A stretch of 14,149 nt of DNA, from positions 1-14,149 of the forward strand of contig JBNKLG010000076.1 in NCBI GenBank assembly GCA_050292235.1, in the 5' to 3' direction. Origin of the DNA: JBNKLG01 sp050292235. GTDB lineage: Bacteria; Pseudomonadota; Gammaproteobacteria; Chromatiales; Chromatiaceae. The notes below the pieces were generated by a model that saw only the letters and a list, made by a program, of their open reading frames with translations, ran no database searches and had not been told where the DNA came from. Below are positions 6,857-14,149 of this stretch, piece by piece. How positions within the stretch are numbered: position 1 is the stretch's first letter; each line of letters opens with the position of its first letter. Both the position numbers and the translations under genes were made by a program.

Positions 6857-7225
6857 CTTAAAAATCTCCTAGATTTACCAAAGCCATGGATCAGAAGTCA
6901 GATAAAAACATCCACAACCCTTTACACCACAAGCTCTCAATGAAACACCGTACTAATTGCCGTCAATCTAAAGCCTTAATATATATCATGAAACTTGATC
7001 AACAATCTTAAATCGCTATGCCATATGAGCATTATCTCGAATTATCCATTACAGCATTATTTCGAATACCCAACATCCAGAAAGACAGGCCTACTAAGGA
7101 TGCGAAAGGCATGCTACCTGACTATGACGCCCAGGACAAGCAGATCCTGGGCATTTTGCAACTTTTTTCGAAGCACCTACTACCCACCAAAACCCAATGG
7201 CATTAATGCTATCCTAAAATTAAAA
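6857..7225. other. AT-rich non-coding gap between PrsT-like gene and VPLPA-CTERM pair
   Basis: This 369-bp stretch has no convincing gene. Short plus-strand open frames (62 codons from 7018, 82 codons from 6995) lack ribosome sites and recognisable sequence, and both read through the hairpin at 7129-7152, so I leave them out. It must hold the promoter for the VPLPA pair on the minus strand. It also holds a plus-strand hairpin with a T tract and, about 145 bp before it, a TTGCCG-17-TATATA pair (6957-6985) that could be a plus-strand promoter. Confidence 0.6.
7129..7168 (+). terminator. Terminator-like hairpin on the plus strand with no matching gene
   Basis: GCCCAGGA (7129-7136) and TCCTGGGC (7145-7152) form a perfect 8-bp stem with an 8-nt loop, followed on the plus strand by ATTTTGCAACTTTTTT. 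No T tract follows on the minus strand, the direction of both flanking genes. It may end a short unannotated plus-strand transcript. Confidence 0.55.
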
Positions 7226-9616
7226 TCAGAAACCGACACTTAGCGTTTTCAACAATTCACGAGCATGGCCACTTTCCAAAAAACCGTCCCCACTAGCCAA
7301 CGCCTTCTTTAGCCCCTCTCGAGCCTGAGTTTTACGACCAGTTTTTAAATACAATCTTGCCAAATGATATTGGATGGTTGGATCTTTTTTTCCAAGATGA
7401 GCGGCCCTTGCAAGAATGCTTTCTGCTTTTTTCTCCTGCCCATTCAAAAAAAGCACCCACCCCAAGGTATCCAGCAACCCTGCATGCGACGAGTGCTCAA
7501 ACCGAGCCGTTAACACCAAAGCCTCTTCCAGTGCAGACTTTTCTGGCGCCCCCCGCACCAGAATCATGGCCAAATTATTGGCTGCCACATCCAGATTTGG
7601 TGATTTTGACAACAGTTGCCGATAGATGCTTTCTGCTTCACTGGTTTTTCCCTGATGATCAGAAAGAACAGCCAGCTTAGCACCAACCGTTATATCTCCC
7701 GTTTTTTCAAAGCCCTGCTGCAAGACAGCCAGAGATTGCTCAGGCTTCCCTTGCTTGGATCGAACATCAGAAAGATTGACGTAAGCAACAGGCCATTTCG
7801 GTTCGAGTGCGATGGCCTGCTGAAACGTATCTACAGCACCATTTAGATCACCCTGATCCCGCAAGATCTCGCCTTTTAAATTCATCGCGAGATACTTCTT
7901 TTCATTGGCCGAAATCCTTTCCTCCACCGCCGACAATGCCTCATCGAGCCGTTTCAGATGAATCAAAACCTCAGCTTTTGCTTTCAACGGTTCTATGGCA
8001 TATGGTGCCTTTTTCAACGCTGCCTCAAATGAGGCGATAGCCTCCTCCGACTGCCCCTCTCCAAATAGAGCCAAGCCATTGTAATAGTTACCTGTCGGCT
8101 TTTTGGGATAGTGCTGATTCAGCATCTTTGCAATTCGCTTAAGATCAACCCACGCCTGTTTTTTCCAATAAATATCCGCCAGCGCCATCAAAGAAGCCTC
8201 ATGGTTCGGTACATATTTCAGCAATCGTTCCAGCACCGAAACCACCTCTTCTTTCTCTCCGGCCTGATCCAACAGAACCGCAAGCTCGAAATTGGCCTCA
8301 GCTTCTTCCGGCTGAATGGATATCGCCTTCTCCAGGGCCTGGCGTGCCAATTGGATCTCCTGCTTCTTAAGGTGAGCCTGAGCTTTTAAACGATAGGCGC
8401 GAACCTGGGTCGGATCCTCCCGCAACAAAACCCTCAGATCAGCAATCCCCTTATCTGGATCACTCATTTGCATGGATAACCCTGCCCGCAACAACAGGGC
8501 ATCAAGATTTTTAGCATCCATGGCCAAAACCCTATCAACCCGACGCTTAGAGGCCTGAAATTCTCCCTTCTGCATCTCATTGAGAGCCAAACCCAACTCC
8601 GCCTCCGTGTGAGAGACAGCAGAAAACCTACCCTCCAGAATCTTCTGATAATTGGCTTCAGACGCTTGCCACTGTGCAGCTCTACCCTGCGCTTTGGCCA
8701 ACGCCAATAACAGATCAGCATTGGCAGGCTGCAACTGAGACAATTTGGTCAGGCGCTCTTCCATGTTTTGCTGGCGGTATTTCTGTAGAAAGGGCACCCA
8801 CTCCTTAACCAGCTGAGGATCCTCTATGGCGAGAATGGCATCAGCCATCGCTTCATCCGCCTTCTCAATCTCCTTTATACGCACCAAAAAATGAAAATAA
8901 TTGAGGCGGTTTTTCGCTTCATTTGGTTCCTGAGCAATCAGATCCTGATAAATTCCATCTGCAGCAGAGACATTGGCCTGCTCCTCATAAAGACGCGCCA
9001 ACAACAGGTTAGTTGGCACATCTTTACGGTTTTTCTGCCAAGCCTGCCTAACCAAGTCAACCGCCTCTGCACCTTGACCACTCTTCATCAGCAATGCTGC
9101 AACCAAAGAAAGTGCATCATGATTATCTGGTGCCTTGGCTAAAGCGTCCCGGGCTAACACAATGGCCGTACCTGCCTGCCCCTGCTTGGCTTGAACAATC
9201 CCTTTCAGCACCAATGCACCCACCTCATCGGGATGCATTGACAGCACAGCATCAGCTAACTCAAGTGCTTTATCCTCCTCACCTCCCATCAAATAGATAC
9301 GACCCAAGCGCACCTGAGCATCCTTGTGCTTTGGATCAAGCTCTAAAGCTCGCGTGTAGAGGGCAAAAGCCTTGTTCCAATTCTGGTCATACTCTTCTGT
9401 TCGGGCATACCAGTAAAACCCATCTGCCGACTTGGGATCGACCTGAAGTGCATTTCGAAAGGCAATTCTGGATTTGGTAATATTGTTGTTTTGAAACAAC
9501 TCTTTTCCCTTTTCTAGGTACTTGGCACTACTTTCGTGTGCACCGCCACATGCCACCAGCATTAAAGTCAACGAAATACCAAACAGTAAGGAAAGATATG
9601 ACTTTGCAATATCCAT
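7226..9616 (-). CDS. prsT: TPR-repeat lipoprotein of the PEP-CTERM/exosortase system (PrsT type)
   Basis: A 796-residue protein made almost wholly of tetratricopeptide repeats, roughly twenty units from residue 30 to the end, many with the A-x3-ALELDP-type helix pattern (for instance AFALYTRALELDPKHKDA near 83-100). The N-terminus is a lipoprotein signal: hydrophobic 8-21, then lipobox LVAC with Cys23 and GG after it, where an outer-membrane sorting fate is likely. Architecture and repeat style match the PrsT family found beside exosortase and exopolysaccharide genes; described members are somewhat longer, about 900 residues. Its proposed role is a scaffold for assembly or export of matrix or PEP-CTERM proteins, which is inference. 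The two VPLPA-CTERM genes on the same strand 369 bp downstream support the assignment. The start has only a weak GGGT ribosome site. A generic TPR lipoprotein (BcsC- or PelB-like scaffold) is the alternative. Confidence 0.82.
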   Translation of the reverse strand: MDIAKSYLSLLFGISLTLMLVACGGAHESSAKYLEKGKELFQNNNITKSRIAFRNALQVDPKSADGFYWYARTEEYDQNWNKAFALYTRALELDPKHKDAQVRLGRIYLMGGEEDKALELADAVLSMHPDEVGALVLKGIVQAKQGQAGTAIVLARDALAKAPDNHDALSLVAALLMKSGQGAEAVDLVRQAWQKNRKDVPTNLLLARLYEEQANVSAADGIYQDLIAQEPNEAKNRLNYFHFLVRIKEIEKADEAMADAILAIEDPQLVKEWVPFLQKYRQQNMEERLTKLSQLQPANADLLLALAKAQGRAAQWQASEANYQKILEGRFSAVSHTEAELGLALNEMQKGEFQASKRRVDRVLAMDAKNLDALLLRAGLSMQMSDPDKGIADLRVLLREDPTQVRAYRLKAQAHLKKQEIQLARQALEKAISIQPEEAEANFELAVLLDQAGEKEEVVSVLERLLKYVPNHEASLMALADIYWKKQAWVDLKRIAKMLNQHYPKKPTGNYYNGLALFGEGQSEEAIASFEAALKKAPYAIEPLKAKAEVLIHLKRLDEALSAVEERISANEKKYLAMNLKGEILRDQGDLNGAVDTFQQAIALEPKWPVAYVNLSDVRSKQGKPEQSLAVLQQGFEKTGDITVGAKLAVLSDHQGKTSEAESIYRQLLSKSPNLDVAANNLAMILVRGAPEKSALEEALVLTARFEHSSHAGLLDTLGWVLFLNGQEKKAESILARAAHLGKKDPTIQYHLARLYLKTGRKTQAREGLKKALASGDGFLESGHARELLKTLSVGF

Positions 9617-9950
9617 AAAACAAGACCCAATAAATTCACTACCAATACAGAGATCTCAGCGCAGTGACACTCCACTGAAATCAACTACCATCAACATTTG
9701 CTTTCAAAATAATTGCTTTTGCTTTTTTCGGATCAACCGATACGGAAAGTCTTCAGGCCCCCTACAAAGCGCCAAAGAACTAAAGTTTTCCACAAAACGA
9801 AAAGAGCCCCAAAGTGGGGCCATCCGATAAGTTATGCCGACTCCATAACGGCGAGTCGGGAATACACACTGTCTCGCACCTACCTGTCAAGCGATCAACG
9901 CTTGGCGTTGTAATAAGCAACCACCTGATTCTCAAACAGCAAGTATCGAT
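9617..9950. other. Non-coding gap between the LysR gene and the PrsT-like gene
   Basis: This 334-bp stretch has no gene I can support; a short plus-strand frame from 9522 overlaps the PrsT start and has no recognisable product. On the minus strand it carries, in order after the LysR stop, an AACGC-type hairpin (9896-9910), overlapping inverted repeats at 9831-9859, a GC-rich hairpin with a T-rich tail (9798-9820), then an AT-rich leader of about 180 bp that should include the PrsT promoter. I could not pick a convincing PrsT promoter. Confidence 0.6.
9798..9820 (-). terminator. Probable terminator downstream of the LysR gene
   Basis: On the minus strand GCCCC-ACTTT-GGGGC (9806-9820) is followed by TCTTTTCGTTTT. 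It lies about 130 nt after the LysR stop and before the PrsT-like gene, so it probably separates these two same-strand units. The T tract is interrupted, so efficiency is uncertain. Confidence 0.6.
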
Positions 9951-10886
9951 CTATCTAGGCGCCGGATAGTCTGAAAAAAACGCTGGATCAATCATATCAA
10001 TAAAGGCCTGACTCTGGGGCTTGAGAAACTTACCACGCCGAATCACCACGCCGTAAGAGCGCTTGGGGATGTACTGGTCCAGGGGGCGCATGTAGAGCGC
10101 CTCGCCTCCGGTCAGGCAGACACCGGTGACGATGGAGATGCCCATCTCCATGGCCACATATTTTTTGATGATCTCCCAACCGCCCGCTTCCAGGGAGACC
10201 TGAAACTTGAGCCCGTGCTGGTTGAACACCATCTCCAACATGCGCCAGGTGGCCAGATGCCGGGGCGGCAGAATGAGGCCGTATTGGCTGATGTTGGCCA
10301 GACTGATCTGTTCCAGACTGGCCAGGGGGTGGTCCAATGGCGTAATCAGGGTGGAGCTATAGAAGATGGAAGGCCGGTAGATGATGTCATCGGGCACATC
10401 CAGCATAGAGCCAATGGCCAGATCGGCCTCGTCCGCCCGCAGCATGGCCATGCCATCACGGCCGGTTACGTTGTGGAGCTTGATCTGAATATTGGGATAG
10501 GCCTCTGAAAAACGTTTGATGAAGCTCGGCAACAGATAGAGGATGGTGGACTCCCCAGCGGCGATGTTGAGTTCGCCGTGATCCAGGCGACCAAAATGGG
10601 CATGAAAGCTCTCCTCCAAACCCTCGATACCATCCACCAACGGCTGGGCCACCTGCAACAGCACCACCCCCTCCGGCGTAAGAGAGATATGCGGCCCGCG
10701 GCGCTCGAACACCCGGATATTCATCTCCCGCTCCAGAGCCTGGATCTGCAGGGTTACCGTAGGCTGACTCTGGAACAGGGCCTCGGCAGCCTGGGAGATG
10801 CTACCGGTCTTGGCGGCCATGCAAAAGGCCCGCAACTGTTTGAGTCGGTTCTGTTTGTAATGGAGGGGTTGCTGTTTTTTCGCCAC
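9951..10886 (-). CDS. LysR-family transcriptional regulator, CysB-like
   Basis: A 311-residue LysR-type regulator. The winged helix-turn-helix covers about residues 14-73 (the GSISQAAEALFQSQPTVT helix-turn-helix block at 28-45, then FERRG at 60-64), followed by a linker helix and a two-lobed effector-binding domain from about 104 (LNIAAGEST at 106-114) to 295. The long N-terminal lead (HYKQNRLKQLRAF) and substrate-domain pattern recall CysB-like regulators; the effector cannot be deduced. Translation begins at GTG (10884-10886) with AAGGG about 9 bp upstream. The gene is divergent from the RnfB-like/oxidoreductase genes across 127 bp, the usual arrangement for a LysR protein controlling its neighbours and itself. 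The intergenic region has a T-N11-A inverted repeat, supporting this. Confidence 0.92.
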   Translation of the reverse strand: MAKKQQPLHYKQNRLKQLRAFCMAAKTGSISQAAEALFQSQPTVTLQIQALEREMNIRVFERRGPHISLTPEGVVLLQVAQPLVDGIEGLEESFHAHFGRLDHGELNIAAGESTILYLLPSFIKRFSEAYPNIQIKLHNVTGRDGMAMLRADEADLAIGSMLDVPDDIIYRPSIFYSSTLITPLDHPLASLEQISLANISQYGLILPPRHLATWRMLEMVFNQHGLKFQVSLEAGGWEIIKKYVAMEMGISIVTGVCLTGGEALYMRPLDQYIPKRSYGVVIRRGKFLKPQSQAFIDMIDPAFFSDYPAPR

Positions 10887-10934
10887 CGGAGGGCCCTTTT
10901 GGTCAGTTATATTTAAAAAACCAATCCAATGAAT

Positions 10935-10955
10935 TTAATTTATTTTATTGATTAA
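10935..10955. promoter_or_regulatory. Candidate LysR-type operator in the divergent promoter region
   Basis: TTAAT (10935-10939) and ATTAA (10951-10955) form an inverted repeat with exactly 11 bases between, giving the T-N11-A geometry of LysR boxes. It sits mid-gap, about 49 bp from the LysR start and 58 bp from the RnfB-like start. Local AT-richness raises the chance of coincidence. A minus-strand TATAAC (10906-10911) could be the -10 of the LysR gene. Confidence 0.45.
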
Positions 10956-11013
10956 TACTATACCAACTGTCTTAATTCCTACATCTTTTCCATCGGTATT
11001 CGGCGGGTAGCCT

Positions 11014-11892
11014 GTGGTTGGTTTTGAACTCAACAGCCTTCTCATCAGCATAGCTTTCATGGCTGGCCTGGGCGTTTTGCTGTCCGGGGCATTGGCCGTC
11101 GCCAACCGTTATCTCTGGGTCTACGAAGACCCACGCATTGACGATCTGGAAGAGCTCTTACCCAAAAGCAACTGCGGCGCCTGTGGCACGGCAGGCTGCC
11201 GGCCCTTTGCCGAAGCGCTGATCAAAGGGGATCTGACCCCGGCCAACTGCACTGTCTGCTCCAGCGACGACATCGGGCAGATCGCCGACTATCTCGGCGT
11301 GGATGCGGGGGATGTGGTCAAACGCGTCGCCCGTCTCGCCTGCGCCGGGGGCAATCACGTCGCCCGCCAGCGCGCCCACTATGCAGGCATGGACTCCTGC
11401 CGGGCAGCAGCCATCGTCGGCGGTGGCCCCAAGAGCTGCACCTGGGGCTGCCTGGGGCTGGCCGACTGTGTTGAGGTCTGCGATCAGGGTGCCATCCACC
11501 TGGACCCGCACGGCCTGCCGGTGGTGGACAACAACAAATGTACCGCTTGCGAGGATTGTGTCGATATCTGCCCCAAGGGGCTTTTCTCGATCCAGCCCGT
11601 CACCCACCAGCTTTGGGTAGCTTGCAAGAATCTCGAGTTTGGCGAGGCGGCAGAGGCCGATTGCGCCGTCGCCTGCACCGCCTGTGAACGATGTGCCAAG
11701 GATGCCCCCGAGGGGTTGATCGAGATCAAGGACAATCTGGCCCGCATCGATTTCAGCAAAAACCACTTGGCCTCTGCCGACATCATTGAACGCTGCCCCA
11801 CTGGCGCCATTGTCTGGCTAAACCGGCAACAGGGATATCGCAAAGGCAGCGAGGCCAAACGTATTGTGCGGAAAGAAGATCTTCCGCTTTAG
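11014..11892 (+). CDS. Long-form RnfB-like membrane-anchored iron-sulfur protein
   Basis: A 292-residue electron-transfer protein related to RnfB of the Rnf (ion-translocating ferredoxin:NAD oxidoreductase) complex. One N-terminal membrane helix (about 10-30) is followed by the RnfB cluster motif Cys54-x2-Cys57-x4-Cys62 with Cys79, then conserved GGGPKSC, and ferredoxin motifs Cys142/146/152/156 and Cys176/179/182/186-Pro. A further set Cys221/224/227 pairs with Cys261-Pro. I count four likely [4Fe-4S] clusters. The cysteines expected for a fifth, the position-231 Cys and the three preceding Cys261, are all absent. The 292 residues and motif order resemble long RnfB of anaerobes more than the roughly 190-residue E. 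coli form. Start is GTG at 11014. It lies 34 bp upstream of the 2-oxoacid oxidoreductase gene and divergent from the LysR gene; no rnfC, D, G, E or A is in view, so a dedicated electron shuttle for the oxidoreductase is likely. Confidence 0.85.
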   Translation: MVGFELNSLLISIAFMAGLGVLLSGALAVANRYLWVYEDPRIDDLEELLPKSNCGACGTAGCRPFAEALIKGDLTPANCTVCSSDDIGQIADYLGVDAGDVVKRVARLACAGGNHVARQRAHYAGMDSCRAAAIVGGGPKSCTWGCLGLADCVEVCDQGAIHLDPHGLPVVDNNKCTACEDCVDICPKGLFSIQPVTHQLWVACKNLEFGEAAEADCAVACTACERCAKDAPEGLIEIKDNLARIDFSKNHLASADIIERCPTGAIVWLNRQQGYRKGSEAKRIVRKEDLPL

Positions 11893-11926
11893 TTTCAAAT
11901 CACTGAACCAGTCACCAGGTGCCAAT

Positions 11927-14149
11927 ATGAACATTGGAAAGAAAGAGAAAACCTTTAAATATCCGGGCAAACGCATGGCGATGGATGGCAACACCGCCGT
12001 CATCATGTGTGAGCGGGAATCCTCCGATGCTGCCGGCGCCTACCCCATTACCCCCTCCACCCAGATGGGGGAGTATTGGGCCGAAGAGACCGCCAAGGGT
12101 CATGTCAACGTCTCCAACCGATCGCTGATCTTTGTTGAGCCGGAATCGGAGCACGCCGCCGCTGCGGTAACGGCAGGCATGGCCATGACCGGCCTACGGG
12201 CGACCAACTTCACCTCCGCCCAGGGCGCTGCCTTCATGCACGAATCCCTCTACGCCGCAGCGGGCAAACGTCTGCCCTATGTGCTGAACCTGGGGTGTCG
12301 CGCCATCACCAAAGCCAGTCTCAATGTCCATTGCGCCCACGATGATTTCCACTGCATCGACGATACTGGCTTTATCCAACTGTTTGCCAACGATGCCCAG
12401 GGTGCTGCCGACCTCAATATGATTGGTCGCAAGGTTGCCGAATATGCCTTGACCCCCGCTGTGGTGGCCCAGGACGGTTTCCTCACCACCCACCTGATCG
12501 AACCGCTCCAAGTACCTGAGCGAGCGCTGATCGAGGAGTATCTGGGCCGCCCTGACGATGAAATCGAGTGTCCTACCCCGGCACAGAAAATGCTCTTTGG
12601 CCCGACCCGTCGCCGCATCCCGGCCATCTGGGATGTTGACAAACCCATGCTCTCCGGCTCCGTGCAGAACCAGGACGCCTACATGCAGACCACGGCAGCG
12701 CAACGGCCTTTTTTCTACGATCACATCCCCGCCCTGACCGACCAGATGATGGAGGAGTTCTATGAACTCACCGGCCGTCGTTATGGCCGTATTCAGACCT
12801 GGGATGTAGAGGAGGCCGACTACGTCATCCTCGGCATGGGTTCCATGCTGGTGCAGGCCATCGCCGTCGCCCGTTATCTGAAGAAAACCCGCAAACTCAA
12901 GGTCGGTGTGGTGGATGTCACCCTGTTCCGCCCCTTCCCCGGTGACCTCATCGGCAAGGCACTGCGTGGCAAGAAGGGCGTGGTGGTGCTGGAGCGTACC
13001 GACCAGCCCCTGGCCGAAGACCTGCCGCTGATGCGCGAGGTCCGCGCCGCCCTCTCCAAATGCATCGAAAACGGCCAAAGCAACAACAAACGCAAGCCCT
13101 GGCCAGAGTATGAGAGCTACTCGAGCTTCAAGGAGATCCCCCAGCTCTACTCTGGCGCTTACGGTTTAGGCTCCCGCGATCTGCAACCCGAAGGCATGAT
13201 CGGCGCGGTGGAGAATATGCTGGAGGATGGCCGCCAGTTGAAATTCTTCTATCTCGGCATTGATTTCGTGCGCGAACCGGCCAACCCCAAGCAGCAGATT
13301 CACATGGAAAAGCTGCTGGAGCTCTATCCCGATATCGACCGATTGAGCGTCAAGGGGTCGGAAAATCCCGACCTAATGCCGGAGAAATCGATCACGGTAC
13401 GCATGCACTCTGTGGGCGGCTGGGGTGCCATCACCACCGGCAAGAACCTTGCCATGACTCTCTATGATCTGCTGGGCTTTGAGATCCGCGCCAACCCCAA
13501 ATATGGCTCGGAGAAGAAGGGCCAGCCCACCACCTACTACCTCTCTGCCGCACCGGAACGCATTCCCCTGAACTGCGAATTCACCTATGTGGATGTGGTG
13601 ATGTCGCCCGATCCCAACGTCTTCGCCCACTCCGATCCGCTGGAAGGGCTCAAGCCGGGTGGGGTCTTCATCATCCAATCCAACCTGTCAGAGCAGGCGT
13701 TTTGGGACAGCCTCCCCCGCCGCTCCCAGCAGTTCATCATTGACCAGAAGATCCGCGTCTTCTGCGTCGACGGTTTCAAGATCGCCCGGGAAGAGGCCTC
13801 CAACCCGGAACTACAACTGCGCATGCAGGGCAACGCCTTTCAGGGTTCCTTCTTCGCTGCCTCCCCTTTGATGGAGATTGCCGGACTGGATGAGAAAAAA
13901 CTCTTCGTCACCATCGAAGAACAGCTCAATGCCAAGTTTGGCGCCAAAGGCAAGCGCGTGGTGGAGGACAACCTGCGGGTGGTGCGTCGTGGTTTCGACG
14001 AGGTGCACGAGATCCACGCCCGCACCCAGAGCCAGCAACCGGAAACCCTCAAGACTTTAGGTCTGCCCATCATGCTCAAAAAAATGGCCGAGGGCGATGG
14101 CGGCATTCACGACATCCACCGTTTTTGGGAACAGACCGGCAGCTTCTAC
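11927..14149 (+). CDS. 2-oxoacid:acceptor oxidoreductase (pyruvate:ferredoxin oxidoreductase type), partial at window end
   Basis: Catalyses CoA-dependent oxidative decarboxylation of a 2-oxoacid, or the reverse carboxylation, using thiamine diphosphate and iron-sulfur clusters. 741 codons are open to the window edge with no stop. Residues about 15-260 form the N-terminal alpha-type domain with YPITPS at 39-44; by manual alignment to NifJ-type enzymes Thr42, Glu75 and Arg125 fall at cofactor/substrate-site positions. Residues about 290-430 form the second domain (LGMGSM, LFRPFP, LERTD at 354-358, YGLGSRD), and about 490-690 the gamma domain (HSVGGWGAITTGK, LKPGG at 575-579). The C-terminal TPP-binding half and any ferredoxin domain would lie beyond the edge or in a separate gene. 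Start ATG 11927 has AGGTG 6 bp upstream. It forms an operon with the RnfB-like gene. Substrate (pyruvate or another 2-oxoacid) is not determined. Confidence 0.9.
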   Translation, partial: MNIGKKEKTFKYPGKRMAMDGNTAVIMCERESSDAAGAYPITPSTQMGEYWAEETAKGHVNVSNRSLIFVEPESEHAAAAVTAGMAMTGLRATNFTSAQGAAFMHESLYAAAGKRLPYVLNLGCRAITKASLNVHCAHDDFHCIDDTGFIQLFANDAQGAADLNMIGRKVAEYALTPAVVAQDGFLTTHLIEPLQVPERALIEEYLGRPDDEIECPTPAQKMLFGPTRRRIPAIWDVDKPMLSGSVQNQDAYMQTTAAQRPFFYDHIPALTDQMMEEFYELTGRRYGRIQTWDVEEADYVILGMGSMLVQAIAVARYLKKTRKLKVGVVDVTLFRPFPGDLIGKALRGKKGVVVLERTDQPLAEDLPLMREVRAALSKCIENGQSNNKRKPWPEYESYSSFKEIPQLYSGAYGLGSRDLQPEGMIGAVENMLEDGRQLKFFYLGIDFVREPANPKQQIHMEKLLELYPDIDRLSVKGSENPDLMPEKSITVRMHSVGGWGAITTGKNLAMTLYDLLGFEIRANPKYGSEKKGQPTTYYLSAAPERIPLNCEFTYVDVVMSPDPNVFAHSDPLEGLKPGGVFIIQSNLSEQAFWDSLPRRSQQFIIDQKIRVFCVDGFKIAREEASNPELQLRMQGNAFQGSFFAASPLMEIAGLDEKKLFVTIEEQLNAKFGAKGKRVVEDNLRVVRRGFDEVHEIHARTQSQQPETLKTLGLPIMLKKMAEGDGGIHDIHRFWEQTGSFY

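Noticed and set aside
7018..7206. 62-codon plus-strand open frame in the gap before PrsT
   Set aside because: No ribosome site, no recognisable sequence, and it runs through a strong terminator-like hairpin, so translation as a gene is unlikely.
9896..9910. CAACGC-TTG-GCGTTG hairpin considered as a terminator
   Set aside because: No T tract on either strand and a loop of only three bases. It may be incidental, or part of the structured LysR 3' region.
9899..9949. Stretch after the LysR stop that reads on the minus strand, in another frame, as a plausible peptide ending in AYYNAKR
   Set aside because: It has only about 17 codons, is closed by a stop directly upstream, and lacks a ribosome site. 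The LysR product is already full length, so a frameshifted C-terminus is not needed.
12194..13078. 294-codon minus-strand open frame opposite the oxidoreductase gene
   Set aside because: The plus strand encodes a continuous, motif-bearing oxidoreductase. The antisense frame is a by-product of GC-rich codons and has no ribosome site or known pattern.

Overview
The window looks like chromosomal DNA of a Gram-negative bacterium, most likely a gammaproteobacterium. The cysS / ppiA-like / ppiB / lpxH order, the ldtD-mepK (ycbB-ycbK) pair also adjacent in E. coli, a lipid A gene and a CysB-like LysR regulator all point that way. A VPLPA-CTERM/PrsT protein-sorting locus and a 2-oxoacid:acceptor oxidoreductase gene suggest an environmental, biofilm- or matrix-forming, possibly chemolithotrophic species. 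Genus cannot be read from the sequence. I see no tRNA, rRNA, insertion sequence, integrase or CRISPR array.

Layout. (1) 1-2940, housekeeping: the 5' end of cysS (minus), then a plus-strand run of a secreted cyclophilin, a cytoplasmic cyclophilin, lpxH and a YbbO-like short-chain dehydrogenase. Gaps are tiny or overlapping, and the run ends at a strong hairpin terminator shared with the convergent neighbour. (2) 2960-5575, minus strand: ldtD-like L,D-transpeptidase followed by a MepK-family endopeptidase predicted to be a Tat-exported lipoprotein. Together these make and cut 3-3 peptidoglycan cross-links. (3) 5663-9616, minus strand and visibly more AT-rich: two paralogous small secreted proteins with VPLPA-type C-terminal sorting signals, and a 796-residue TPR lipoprotein of the PrsT type. 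No exosortase is present here. Two non-coding stretches of over 300 bases flank PrsT, and each holds an unexplained hairpin. (4) 9951-14149: a CysB-like LysR regulator (minus) divergent from a long-form RnfB-like membrane-anchored iron-sulfur protein and a pyruvate:ferredoxin-type 2-oxoacid oxidoreductase that runs off the window end.

How the genes may work together. The LysR/RnfB-like/oxidoreductase unit is the most interesting part. The RnfB-like protein resembles the long anaerobe-type RnfB rather than the short proteobacterial one. It has lost one [4Fe-4S] cluster in a coherent way, because all four expected cysteines are missing together. It sits 34 bp upstream of the oxidoreductase, without other rnf genes in view. 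The shared 127-bp promoter region has an inverted repeat with exact T-N11-A geometry, a typical LysR operator layout. This suggests a regulated module in which the oxidoreductase exchanges electrons with the membrane through a dedicated RnfB-like partner; that is inference.
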